A DNA stretch of 64,000 nucleotides from Polydactylus sextarius (lineage: Eukaryota; Chordata; Actinopteri; Polynemidae): contig CM028907.1 in assembly GCA_016801845.1 (NCBI GenBank), positions 16,584,598 through 16,648,597 of the forward strand. The letters run 5' to 3'. Made by a program: the position numbers and the translations under genes. Below, piece after piece: positions 1-11,755 of this stretch (position 1 is its first letter; each line of letters starts with the position of its first letter). Under the pieces are notes generated by a model, which ran no database searches, was not told where the DNA came from, and worked only from the letters and a program-made list of their open reading frames with translations.

Positions 1-1736
1 TAGTAATGTCCAGTCACATAAAATATATGCATGAATGTGTGACCCCACAATTTTGGGGTCAGACCATGTGTTGCAGGATTCCTTGTATTGGTTGCTGAAT
101 ATGGTTCTTTATGAGTCTTGTTGTAAGTTTGATGTTACTAACAAGCTGGCCATATCAGGCCAGTGAGTTTGTGTCCATTGCTTTGCTCTGGACATGTTGT
201 ATCTTTCTTTGGTGCTATTCTTGGGTCAGATACATCAACACATAGTCTTACTGGCAGACTGATTTAAATATTCCTGAGCAAGTTTCCACTGGCAAAAGAT
301 ATTTAATGACTAAATGACTTCCTCCGGCACCTTATTTTTAAGGGTGCAATGGTAGCAACAGTTTCAGTTGCCTGAGTTGGACACATTCAGCTGTGCAACC
401 AAAACAGAATTCAGTAATGAGTTTAGACTTTGAAAGTTGTTTAAATTCTATGGGTTTAAATATACTGGCTTTTTATTTGGTTTTTACCAAATACAAAGAC
501 ATATTGCAACAGTGTAAGAAAAAAAATCTTAAAAAATATGTCTTTGGTAGTTTATAAAGATTAAAGATGAAATTAAACTGACATTTGAAGAACTTATTCT
601 CTTATTTTAAGATATGTTTTGACTTAGAGTCCATGTCTCTTAGACCACAAAATGTAAAGTTTCTTCAGTGCATTTAATGTGGGATACAATCTGAGGTTGC
701 ATGTATTTTATATGTATGTTGTGCTGCAGTGCTATGTCACCACCCTCTGGTGGATGTTAGGAAGTATAGTGTTCTAGAGTAAAAGACTTGTGTTTTCACC
801 ATTATGTATGTATTTTGAAGTCATTCTGTAGAAGACTGATCAACAATACTTTATACTGTAACTCAGCCAATACATTATCAATGTATAAGCACTAAACAAC
901 AACATCAACAACAAACTGTTGGTTTTCAGTTTTGCAGTTTCACATTGAAAGCCCTGTTTTTGCTCATATCTGAATAATAACATTGAAAAGGTGAGAGCAG
1001 TAAAACTGTTGAGTTTCTTGTCACAAAGACCGCAGTAATATCTTTGAAGGAAAAACTGTGACAGTTATTTCACACTAGATGATGTAATTGACTGAAACAT
1101 TCTCTGTTAGCTTTGATAGAATAATTTATTACTTTGAACCAAATAACTAGGTGAGATTTTTGATAAATTAACTACTGGCATAATTTAAATGCAGCAACAA
1201 AACAAACACTGTTGTTAAGTGAGGAACAGGGCCTAGTATCTCTACTATGTGTAAAATAAATAGTCTCTCAGATTTAGTTCTTAAATGGACATGCTAACAA
1301 CCATTGCAGGGCTGATATTCTCTGCAATGATAGATGTAGAACATTGGAGGGAAAGAAACCTTGCTGTATAAACAGGAGTTCGGAAAACAGCCACCCAATT
1401 GTTTTGCTTATACTCTTGGATGTGAATGCCGCTTCCCCCTTGATATTACATACCATTCCATTTAGAGCGATGGCAGCCCTGATGAAACTGCCAAAGCAAA
1501 GCTGCACTTCCTATTGGGGATAGGAATAATCATGAGAATTACATAGTAGTCAGAGTGCAATAATACTAAAATCCCTCAATCTGAAAATGTACTCCTTTTT
1601 TCAGTGGTATTTTACATTTTCAAGTCATACAAGTCTCCCAAAATGTATAATTATTCAACAATCAATCAAGTAAAAATCTCCCTGACTGGAAGTTTTTATC
1701 TTTGTGTCTAATGAAGGTATCAGTGGTGACACCTAG
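1..1736 (+). other. synpo2: synpo2 intron (upstream part outside window)
   Basis: No coding exon is recognised here. The synpo2 exon that follows matches the middle of the mammalian protein, so the exons for the N-terminal PDZ domain should lie left of the window and this AT-rich stretch is read as intron. The only structured element seen is a CTCF-like motif on the - strand near 740-753. A 77-codon reverse ORF at 1274-1507 resembles nothing known and is treated as chance. Confidence 0.6.
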
Positions 1737-4700
1737 GAAATTGTGATACAGCATTAGAAATGGAACCAGAGACGGAAGACCCCAACAACAAAGAAAACCT
1801 GATCCCTTGGTCAGGTTCAGATAATTCACAGGAACAATGTGCCCCTGAGTCTTTGGCAGAGTTCTACAATGAGGATGATATCAGTGATGAGTCCCCTTTA
1901 GATTCACAGCCTCTTCATATCCCAAAGTCTGACCCTGAGTCTCCACAATGGCTTCAGTCAAGAGACTGGGAATCCAGAGGTCAACAACAGTCCCTGTCTG
2001 AACTAAGTGAAAGTGAGGAGGATGTTCTGTACCAAGACGATGATGACATCTACTTTAGTGAATCAACAGAGTCCCTTACAGAGTCTGCTCATGTCCAAAC
2101 CTCACCAGTATCACTGGAGCGTTCTCACTCTGAGCCTCCTGCTGGGCAGATATCACAATGTCATTCCTCATCATCCTCCTCCTCTCTTGGCTGTGCCGCT
2201 GACTTGACCCTGGCCTTGACCCTGACCACAGAAGAACCACTGGGAGCCAGTAATAGGCAGGACCCAGGGACTGGGAACAGGAGGGTTGAATCTTTAGAGG
2301 AAGGAGGGAGTAGTGAAGCACCTCCTGCTTCTGTCTTCTTTGAAATTTCAGACGAGGGTGCTGAGCAGGCAGAGAAGTGGAACTCTGAGTCTGACACAGA
2401 TCTTTGCAGATCAAATCGGCACAGGGCAAGGTACACACGTAAGTATCTATCTACTACCCTTCTTTCAAAAATTTCAGTGGATTTATGGAGCTAACAATTG
2501 CAAACTGTGCAGCCAGCTATATAGATACTTTTCGTAATTTAAAATATATATTTTTCATTAATAGATATAAATTTATATGTTAAACGCAGCCCAAAATTAA
2601 AAAAAAAAAAAGCATTTGCCTTAGATTATGACCTTATATATAATCATATGATCTGGTGGTTTTCATTGGAGATTTTACGTGAAGCAAATATATAATTTAA
2701 TAGATAAATAACTTGTGCAAAGCACTATGGGTGCTGTTTTTTCATGCCATGGTCTATTTGAGGTGGACTCACTGGCAGATTTCCCATGGCTTTAATAGTC
2801 AGAGCAGGATAAGAATAAAATATGACCATATGATGAGCCTGGCAGAAACAAATTTGACAGACACTAGCATGTGTCAACCTGGCTTGTCACCCGATCTGTT
2901 TCCAATCGTAAGACTGCAATGGAAAGTAAGCTCTTCACTTTCCTTGCCTCATGGACTCCCCTCCCTACCCCTGTCTATGTTAGCTGTAAGTAAATATGAT
3001 GCTTTTATTAGTGTGCTGGTTTTAGCAGGGGCAGCTTTAAAAATTGTATTACTTGATGTTATAACACTTGAAGTATTGAGACTTTGCAGACTGTGGTCAA
3101 ATAATAATCATACACCATATGTAACAAAGTCCTATGTCTTCCATTGTAATCACTGTAATTTTTACTTTTTACTAATGCTAATAATACTCATTTTAAAATA
3201 ATAACATTAACGGTCAAACCATTAAAATTTTGTTTACTCAGTCATATGTTTTAATCATCTGCACCCTTTCCCCTCTCTTCTCTCTTTCTCTCTCTCTCCC
3301 TCCCGCTCTCCCTCTCTCTTTTGCTATTTCTCAGGGCTCGGCCACTGTGAGAGCCAATCAGATAGACGCATCAAGGAGATCAAGTCTAAATGTAAACAAA
3401 TTGCTTGGCTACTAACTGATGCACCCAATCCTCAAAATAAGGGAGCAGTACTGTTTCAAAAACGTCGCCAGAGGGTCAAGAAGTACACGCTTGTGAGTTA
3501 CGGGACTGGTGAAACATTTGACAGCAGAGACCAAAGACAGGAGGAAACTGAAGCCATATCAACTGGGTATAATTTTGCTGCAAGACGTAATTCTGAAATA
3601 AAGAAGAAGTATTGTGTTTATCACGAGCAGCATACTTTAAGTCTGAATCAGAAAGGTGTTCGAGAAATGGATGCACTGCCAGAGACAAAAGGGAAGGGAG
3701 TTTTGATGTTTGCCCAGCGCCGCAAACGGATGGATGAAATTGTGTCAGAGCATGAAGAACTGAGAAGTAAAGGATTACCTGTGGAGGCACTAACAGAACC
3801 TGAATGTACAGAGGCACAGAATATTTATGACACTAAGGAAATGTACACACATGCTGATCAGGCTGACTACATGGAAGAAAGCCTCAAGCAGCATGTAGAA
3901 TACCAAGAAAATATTCAACAGATGAATCACTTAGCCAATGCTCCAAGACCCTTGGTGCCAAACAGAACTGCAAAGCCCTTCCTAGGATTTCAAGATGGCA
4001 CAACTGCTCCTGTCAGGCCTGTCATGTCTGGTGGCCCTGTTCCTGTGACAAAAAGAAATGAACCAAAAATCAAAGTACCTGTGCCTATTAACACTAATCC
4101 CCATGTTTGGTCCCCAACTGGAGACATCATAGCCTCAAGAGATGAGCGAATATCTGTGCCAGCAATCAAGACTGGCATCCTGCCAGAGTCAAAACGGAAG
4201 ACCACTGTTAAACCGCCATCAGCGCAAGAACCAGAATCTCATCTTCAAAACAAAGGTGATAGGAGGTCTTATATTGAGACAGAGGAGGACTGTTTTAGTC
4301 TTGGGGCTGAAGCTTGTAACTTTATGCAACCCAGAACAATAAAACTCAAGAACCCCCCTCCAGTTGCCCCAAAACCTGCCATCAACCCAATCTGCCCACC
4401 TTGGATGAGGAGGAGTCCCTCTGCTGAACCATTTATTCCACCAAGAAGTCCGGTTTCACAGCCTTCTCACAGTTCCACGGGGCCTCATAGTCAGCATTAC
4501 TTAGAGCAGCAAGACTGGAGTCAGTCTCAACAGATGGCCAACCAATGGGCACCAGATCAGACTACAGCAACACTTCAAACACCTGCCAATGCCTGGGCTC
4601 CGGTCAATTCCGCTTCTCAACTTCAGGTTCACCCAACCACAAATAGCTGGAGTCAACGGCAGCCACGATCCCCTGTGAGTATGCAGGCCCACAGTCCTAC

Positions 4701-5703
4701 TTATAGCCCACATCACCCACCTTCACCCTCAAGGAATAAAGCAGACAGTGCTCCAAACTCAGTTGCCTCTTGTCCCCAACCAGGGAAGTCGTATGTCTAT
4801 GCCTCTAAAACACTGCAGACTCCAATGGGTCAAGGCAGAGGCAGAGGTTTTAATCGAGCTGGTGATGGTTCAAGTATGGCGGGAAAAGGTGCAGCATTAT
4901 TTGCCAAAAGACAGTCCCGTATGGAGAAGTTTGTTATTGATGCTGAAACAGTGCAAGCTAACAAAACAAGAACCCCTTCCCCAACCTCATCCCTTCCTAA
5001 CTCCTGGAGGTATTCTTCCATCATTCGTGCACCCCCACCTTTATCATACAATCCACTTCTTTCTCCTTTCCACCCTCAATCAGGAGCCAAACAACACCCT
5101 TCCACAAGCCCCAAACTCAAACCTAAGACCAAAGAAAAACCTAAAGCATCCACAAAGCATCTAAATGCCTTAGATATTATGAAACACCAGCCTTATCAGT
5201 TGGACTCAGCACTGTTTAAGTATGGTGCAGTCCCTGAGGCCAAAAGTGATACCCCCAAAGCAACTTCAGTGTCAAAGTTTGAGGTTACCAAAAGCCGTAA
5301 ACAGAGATCTGCCTCTTCTCATGCAACCTATAATGCCCCTGAGCTTGCTGTTCAGGAAAAGGCAGAGGCCCCTGCTAAGTCTCCTGGATCGGTAAGTTCC
5401 AAAATTTCTTCTGCCCGCCAAAACGCAAGATCAGCTGAGCCTTTCACAACTGACAAGCACTTGGATGAAAAGCATACTGTCACACCTGCAGCCCATCACA
5501 CATCCAACAAGCAAGCACCAAGTGCCCGACCCACACGCACATCCTCCCAGCTGTTGTCCACTGGTGACAGCATAGCTTCAGCTTTTTCCCCTGCATCTCT
5601 TATTGCTAGAGGTGTTCGTCAAATGGCTCCTCGGCCAAAATTTTCTGCTAAGAAGCCAGAAGTGGGTGGCAGACAGTGGAAGCCTGTTGCTTTGACTCAG
5701 TAG
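1737..5703 (+). CDS. synpo2: synaptopodin-2 (myopodin), 3' part of gene, short C-terminal isoform
   Basis: Synaptopodin-2 is an actin- and alpha-actinin-binding adaptor of the Z-disc that can also shuttle to the nucleus. Two exons are seen. The first ends at 2438 (donor ACAC|GTAAGT); its left edge is uncertain, with acceptors at 1736 or 1751 or a local start at ATG 1760. The second is 3335-5703, with a pyrimidine-rich acceptor and stop TAG at 5701. The junction is phase 1 and restores the family segment KSKCKQIAWLLTDAPNP followed by KKYTLVSYGTGE. Other family blocks are SRDERISVPA, LGAEACNFMQ, PPPVAPKPA, AKRQSRMEKFV, LNALDIMKHQPYQL and the terminal APRPKFSAKK. From M1760 the product is 1015 aa, rich in Pro and Ser as expected of this disordered protein. 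The PDZ exons are outside the window, so the true N-terminus is not visible; PDZ-less isoforms also exist in mammals. The paralogues synpo and synpo2l were considered, but the blocks fit synpo2 best. Confidence 0.93.
2439..3334 (+). other. synpo2: synpo2 intron with CT-rich tract
   Basis: Intron between the two synpo2 exons, in phase 1. A long CT tract at about 3266-3322 leads into the acceptor at 3334 and probably serves as an extended polypyrimidine tract. A 162-codon ORF at 2713-3201 has no family resemblance and is taken as chance. Confidence 0.8.
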
Positions 5704-8131
5704 TCCTAAATACTTTGTTTGGTCAAGAACTGGTCTAGTCAACACTGAGATGTTAGAACACTAAGTCTGCAACTTGCAAGCAGCTAACATGTCTTACTTA
5801 AATGGTGGAAATGCATAGACTTTTGCACTGTCTAAATGTAGGCCACATCCAAAATAATTTATGGTGTGCAGCTATAAGGATATATTTAGCTGTCAGTGTG
5901 AAGGAAACATGAGGAGGCTGTTGAATGTACAGCAAAGCTAGTTTAAAAACTGTGATGAATCAATGGAATACAAACTAAAATAAATGAATGAGTAACTTAG
6001 AAGATTGCATCATCTTCCTAAAATTTGGGAGGTGATTGCATGGTTGAAAAAGGAAATGTGAGACTAATTAATGTTGAGTGATTCTCAGGAAGTGCTATTA
6101 CATGTGCAATAATGTATGCGGACGGCCTTGTTCAACTAAGGCTCCCAGTTTGAGTTGTTGTTTTGTTTTTTGTTCCAGTAGTTTTCTTTGTAAGAAATAA
6201 GATTACCTGCATTGTTATGTAACAGTTGTCACTACTGACCCCAAAAACTACACACAATAATACTAATGTATCAGATTTAAAGTTAAGTACAAAATATCCT
6301 TTCCATAATTGGGATAAGAGACTCAAGTTTACATTTACATAATATTTTTTAACCATTTAGTGTGTTCGGGGAGAAACTGTTTATGCACTTCTTTTTTTTG
6401 GATGCAATTCCTTCAGTCTCATTCCAAACTTTGATGGTGTCACAACAGCTAAAAGCACTGATGTTAGTTGTGATCACTGACTCAGTCACTGACACTGACT
6501 GATGACTTTAAATGTTTTTATGTGGATATATTTTCTGCAATCATCAGTTATGGCCAGTTATTTGACTGTCTCTAAAGTCATCAGCCATCCTGTATCCTCA
6601 TCCTTGATGTAAAACATGAGCAGAATATCACAGAGGTTTGAGTTTTATGTTATTAATTCACATTATTAATAATAACTCAAAACGACAATAGGAATCAGTT
6701 GTCCTGTTTGTCTCTATGTGTCTGTCTTTCTGACATGTCACTGTTTATTGCACTTCTTGTACTCAGCACAATCATGCTATTAAATTTCTCTTTCCTCCTG
6801 CCTGTGTACTTCCTATTTGTCACGAGCTTCTATTCTCTTTTTCTGAGCTGCTGTATGACCCATATTTCCTCCTGCGCTTTCCTCACTGCCTCACACATTT
6901 CTAACAGAAGTCACTCATATGTACTGCACCTTCGGCAATATCCACTACAGTATTGGCTTTGTTCAACACTGACCTGTATGACTTTATCTTTTCAATTTAA
7001 CTGGACAAATGACTATGTTTGTTTTCACAGTGTTTCACTTAGTTCACTTTAGAGCTTTGAAAACATGGAACTATGATCACAGTCTTCAAAAGTTTATCTG
7101 CACACATTTAATGGATGATTCAGACAGGAAATCCCCACTAAAACCGAGTTTACATTTTACAATTCTAAAGATTTGTTGACAAGTCAGTATCACTGATAAA
7201 ATCAAACCAATTCTTTTGACTGAAGACAGGCCAGCTCAAGTTGGGAATATATTGAATAGTTCTTATTCAGTTCTTACTCAAACTGTCAACACAGTACCCA
7301 CAAACATGTCTCATTCATGCTTGAATGAAAAATACAAACAACACTGAATTTGTAAAATGAATAATCATAAAACAATGGAGGAGAATCAGAATTAGAACAT
7401 TTAAATTTTACTTTCAGAATAGAGTTCCTTTTAAGGAGAGAAAACAAAAACAAGTTTGCAAAGAAATAGTTCCAAAATTTCATCATCTTTTAAATGTTTG
7501 TCATGTAGTAATGTTGCTATTTATACTTGTTTTAAGTTTCTTGGACCAACAACAGGTACGTTCTGAAATATATATATATTTTTTATTTTCAATACTAGTT
7601 AATGTTAAATGCTTCACATGTGAGATCTTGCCCAAAGACAAATGACGGTGAGGGTCACGCTGTTAAAACTGACAGACATTTTAAAATGTCACACTGAAAA
7701 GTATAAATGTACAGGTGGTATCTTAAAATGCAAAACCAATTTATTCCACTCACAAAAGGTGACGATGGGAAGAAATGTGAATTTGTGAATTGGCAAAAGT
7801 GCAACAAGGTGACAAATTCTTTTCCCCAGAACTTTTACTTTGAAAGTTTTTCAACATTTTTCAACATTTTCACATTTTCCTAGTGGAATAAACTGATTTG
7901 TATCGCAAAAGCCTCTTTTGCTTGCAGTGCACAGGCAACGTTACCATGAAAGTTATTTAAGCATATGATCATTAACTTGTTTAGACTTCTTTGTTAACTA
8001 AAACTAAGTTAAAACATGAGCAACATATAAAATTCTTAATTGTCCAAGCATTTGTAAAGCCAGCCAGAGGGTGGCAGCAAAGTCTACAACACTACTGTCA
8101 CACCAGTCAAATCAAGCACTTTTTCTTTCAG
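5704..8131 (+). other. synpo2: synpo2 short-isoform 3'UTR and long-isoform intron
   Basis: After the stop at 5701-5703 there is a candidate poly(A) signal at 5979, so about 300 bases may be 3'UTR of the short-tail mRNA. The same stretch is the rest of the intron when the donor at 5391 is spliced to the exon at 8132. AT-rich, with no further gene recognised. Confidence 0.6.
5979..5984 (+). terminator. synpo2: poly(A) signal AATAAA, synpo2 short isoform
   Basis: A canonical AATAAA lies about 276 bases after the synpo2 TAG stop, a reasonable end for the short-tail transcript. This rests on position only. Confidence 0.5.
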
Positions 8132-8662
8132 GGATTTGGGCGAAGCCGCTCCCTCAGCTTACCCAAGCGACTGAATTCGATGAGTTCGCCCAGTCTTCAA
8201 TCACCCGTAAGCACACCTGGACCCCATTCGCCATTTTCACAAGCACAGAGGCAAATGTCCTATCAGGAAAATGTCTGCAAGCCACTATCACCATGGGAGG
8301 CAGCATCCAGAAGTCCTATTGGTTTGGTGGATGAGGCTTTTGTGTTTCAGAGCCTTCCATCATCTATTGCCTCCAGTGTCAGAGCTGCAGGGCACCGCAG
8401 GTCTCTGCCTGAGCCACCAGCAGAATGGAAACGCAGGGTATCTCTTGATCCTCCAGCTGTCACTAAGAGTCATTATCATGCAGCACCTGCTTTTCAGGTT
8501 CCATCTCTGAGCAGGACAATTTCATCTGACAAACCAGCCTTCTGTGGGCCTCCCTTCAGACCTGCACAGCCTCTGTGGCCCACCAGTAGGTCCAGCAGTG
8601 AATACATGAGAATAAGCTCCACTCGCACAAAGTGCTCCCCCCTCTACAGTGCAGTGCAGTGA
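8132..8662 (+). CDS. synpo2: synaptopodin-2 alternative terminal exon (long C-terminal isoform)
   Basis: This exon opens after a strong acceptor (ttttctttcag) in phase 0 and encodes 176 residues to a TGA stop at 8660-8662. The text SPWEAASRSPIGLVDEAF and RRSLPEPPAEWKRRVS is the conserved C-terminal block of the synaptopodin family. It cannot follow the TAG at 5701. A consensus donor inside the preceding exon (GATCG|GTAAGT, after 5391) is also phase 0 and joins it as SPGS-GFGRSRS, giving a 1088-residue product counted from M1760. Mammalian SYNPO2 likewise has isoforms that differ in the C-terminus. The 3'UTR runs into AT-rich sequence; an ATTAAA at 9648 is a possible poly(A) signal. Confidence 0.9.
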   Translation, partial: GFGRSRSLSLPKRLNSMSSPSLQSPVSTPGPHSPFSQAQRQMSYQENVCKPLSPWEAASRSPIGLVDEAFVFQSLPSSIASSVRAAGHRRSLPEPPAEWKRRVSLDPPAVTKSHYHAAPAFQVPSLSRTISSDKPAFCGPPFRPAQPLWPTSRSSSEYMRISSTRTKCSPLYSAVQ

Positions 8663-10379
8663 AGTTAAGTCAGACATATATTAGAGAAAGACAAAAGAAA
8701 ATTAACATAAATGCTCTACGAGATGATGAGGTGATGAAAAACAATGTTGCTGATTGTTCATAATTGCCCACAGTAGACCATTTATGATATTATATATATA
8801 TATATATATGTGCATATACAACAGTATAGATACACAATTTGTTGTTTGTGCTTTTGTGCTGAGTATTGATAGGATGATCATTCAATGTACATTAAGTGAT
8901 CATTCATGCAGGGCATAAGTGTTTCACTACAATCATTGTTTAAGACAAAGTGTCACTAGGATAAGACTAAGCATGTGTTATGTGTGTTAAAGTGAATGTG
9001 TAGTAGTTGAAAGACTTTTTTGAAGTGGAGTGGTGTTTTCTCACTGAAGACATTAGTAATTTTGATATTATTGCTTATGAAGGATTTGTTGAGAAACAGG
9101 GGATGAGAAAAATGTTGTGTGTTGTTTTTCAATGATTTTTTTCTTTAACTTTAAAGCTCACTGGGACTTTAGCAGTTTTATGTTTTGAGAATTACTTCAC
9201 ATATGATTTTTCATTCAGTGATAATCACTCATGTTGTGAGTGTTGTTACTATCTGTGTGTGAAAACGGTTTATACGACTGTCAAAGTCTGCCAAAGCACA
9301 CTAAGTTACAATCTACAGAAACAGGTATGCAGCAAACTTGTAATGTGATGATTTAAAAATGGATAAAAACTTTTTGTTCTTAAATTTTTAAATAGATTTT
9401 TTAGTTTAAGGCATAATATTGCATTTGTATATCACATATCCATGTATCTCACATTTGGTCTTACACTGTGTGATTGTTACGTATAATCAGACCCACAGAT
9501 TCCGTCTTTGAGTGTTTAGATTTTTAGAAATTTTAAATAATTTTTCTAGAATTTGTTAATTCTGATTTGGGGCTTAACCCAGTGTTTGATGATTTTCTTG
9601 GGTAAAATTGTTTGTTTTTTTCCACCTTTTACACAGAAGAGTGACAAATTAAAAGAAGCAAACACGCACTTTGTCTATCAAATCTCATTTTTTGGCACTT
9701 GGCTGTATGTATTCAAGTACACTGCATGTACAAAAACCCAATAACGCACAACAATATAAGAATTTATCTTGTGTTTTAATTTTAGGTCCATTTATTTTAC
9801 ACAAGATAAAATGAACAGTGTCTGGGGAAAGGACGCCTGTTGTAGCTGCCAGAGAAATGATCCAAATCTTGTTCTATAAAACCCTTTTTGGCTGACTGCT
9901 CTCTAATCACAGAAATGAGACCACATTGCCCTTTGACCATTTCCAGTGATCTGTATTTCATTATCCAAAGTCAACAGCCACACATGATGAATGTAACACA
10001 ACTCAGTTTGAAGAGAGGAACGCACAAGTAGCAGCTGTGTTCAGTATTAACAACCTCCTTGACTTGAACGTGTAGTGCCTCTGAGGTTACATTAACCCAC
10101 AGAGATGTGTTGACTGATGTAAAGACAACTCAAGTAAAAGGAATATGTCTCTGGAGGAGACTCCTTGTCCCAAAGAACATCAGTGGCCATGTGCATGTTC
10201 TTCCTCTTCTCCCCACTTCTTCCCTCTTCTCTGCTCTCTCCTCTCTCTCTTTCTGGTAGCTATCCTTGCCCCATGGTGTTTGAGAGTGGTTTTGAGTGTT
10301 TGACAGGTTAAATTTAGCCTATTGATGTAAGCTGCATTCCATCCACAACAGACACAGAGACACACGCACAGTTTGGCTT
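8663..10379 (+). other. synpo2 3'UTR and synpo2-myoz2 intergenic region
   Basis: AT-rich sequence between the synpo2 long-isoform stop and the first presumed myoz2 exon. It contains a short (TA)n run at about 8790-8810 and a possible ATTAAA poly(A) signal at 9648-9653. A pyrimidine-rich patch lies at 10200-10258. No further gene is recognised. Confidence 0.5.
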
Positions 10380-10495
10380 TAGTGTCCGGGAGTGTGAAGA
10401 TCAGGGAAGATCAAACTACCTACTGTAGGTTGACCCCTGAGTCTCCGTGTGTCTCCTTCAAGGATACAGGTTACATACTAGGGACATCAGCAAAG
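10380..10495 (+). promoter_or_regulatory. myoz2: Possible 5' non-coding first exon of myoz2
   Basis: The first coding exon of myoz2 follows an acceptor (tgtgtttccag at 11720), so a leader exon must lie upstream. The sequence ending at 10495 (CAGCAAAG|GTATGG) looks like a donor and is less AT-rich than its surroundings. No TATA box is placed with confidence. The left edge is a guess; transcript data would fix it. Confidence 0.3.
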
Positions 10496-11755
10496 GTATG
10501 GACAAGCATCATCAGAATGTATGTGTAATGTTTTCTGAATATGTAGTTTATCTTAATTATATTGAGGATATATCACCATATTTGCCATAGTCACTGCATT
10601 GCGATAAAAGAACATAGGCTCCAACATCTATATTGTCCATATAATTAACAGAGAATATTGAACACATGTACATAACATTTTCCTATAACCTAAAGGATGT
10701 GTGCCATCTGAGATATTATCAATTAATTAGACATCTTTTCTGTCTTAAGAGCTATATTATTTTGCAGGCATTGTTTTATTTTTCATGGAAATAATTTTAA
10801 AATTGTCATAAGTGTCATACCTGCAAAGTCAGTGGATGGGCGCTATTGAGCTATTTAACATTTAATATGCAAAATTTTATCATTTATTTATCTAATTTCA
10901 TGTTTTACATTTGTCTCAAAATTTATATAATATGACTGTGTTGGCCACTAAAATATCTAAAAAGCTATATTAATAATTGTTTTTTGTTTCTGGACATTTG
11001 TTGTCATGTAGCTATGTATACAAACCTAGGACACAATATTCACCCTCGACCTTTACACAGGTCGTTAATCTTGTGACAACATCGATGTCACTGGATGCCA
11101 CTAACATTGGCTCACATAATAAAAAAAAAATTTCGTCCAGTGACGAGGCCAAATTCAAGAATTACACATGTGGTAGCTCAAAGTACAATGGGGCTTTAGG
11201 ATTATGCAATAGTCTGTAATCTGTTAAATGTAACCTCCACAGGGATTATATAACACAACAAAAAACTGATATAGCAGATTTATTTAACCCAGCGCATTCC
11301 AAATCATTTCTATATTCCAATATAAGTGAACAGTAAATAGGACGTCAATTTAATATTGTATGTATAGCACCAGGATGTTATGTAACAGAAAAGAATAGAG
11401 CAATTAATATGGCAAAAAAAGAAAGATACTCTTTGTATCCTGAGTTTCATTCTGCCCTTGTCATCTTTTCAATAGTGTCCATTTCATCTTGACTTTAATA
11501 CAGGATTACAGATTCAAGGTTTTTTTTCTGACAGCTGATGAAACATGACCTTAAACACGCACTCCCCAAACACCAGGCTCTGTATTTAGCCGAATCCTGT
11601 CAACTTATGGACTAACACTGCACTGATATTCTGTGGGATCACAGTATTGAGGATAAAAAAAACTACTTCATTATGACGTGGGCAGAACAACTACATCCTG
11701 TGTCCTGTATGTGTTTCCAGTCCTCCTGAGTTCTGCCAACCTTGCCAGAACTACA

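Noticed and set aside
2713..3201. 162-codon ORF between two synpo2 exons
   Set aside because: No family resemblance, lies wholly in a phase-consistent intron, and begins and ends without gene signals.
6699..7052. 117-codon hydrophobic ORF
   Set aside because: T-rich intronic sequence gives Phe/Leu/Ser-rich translation; no recognisable domain and no promoter.
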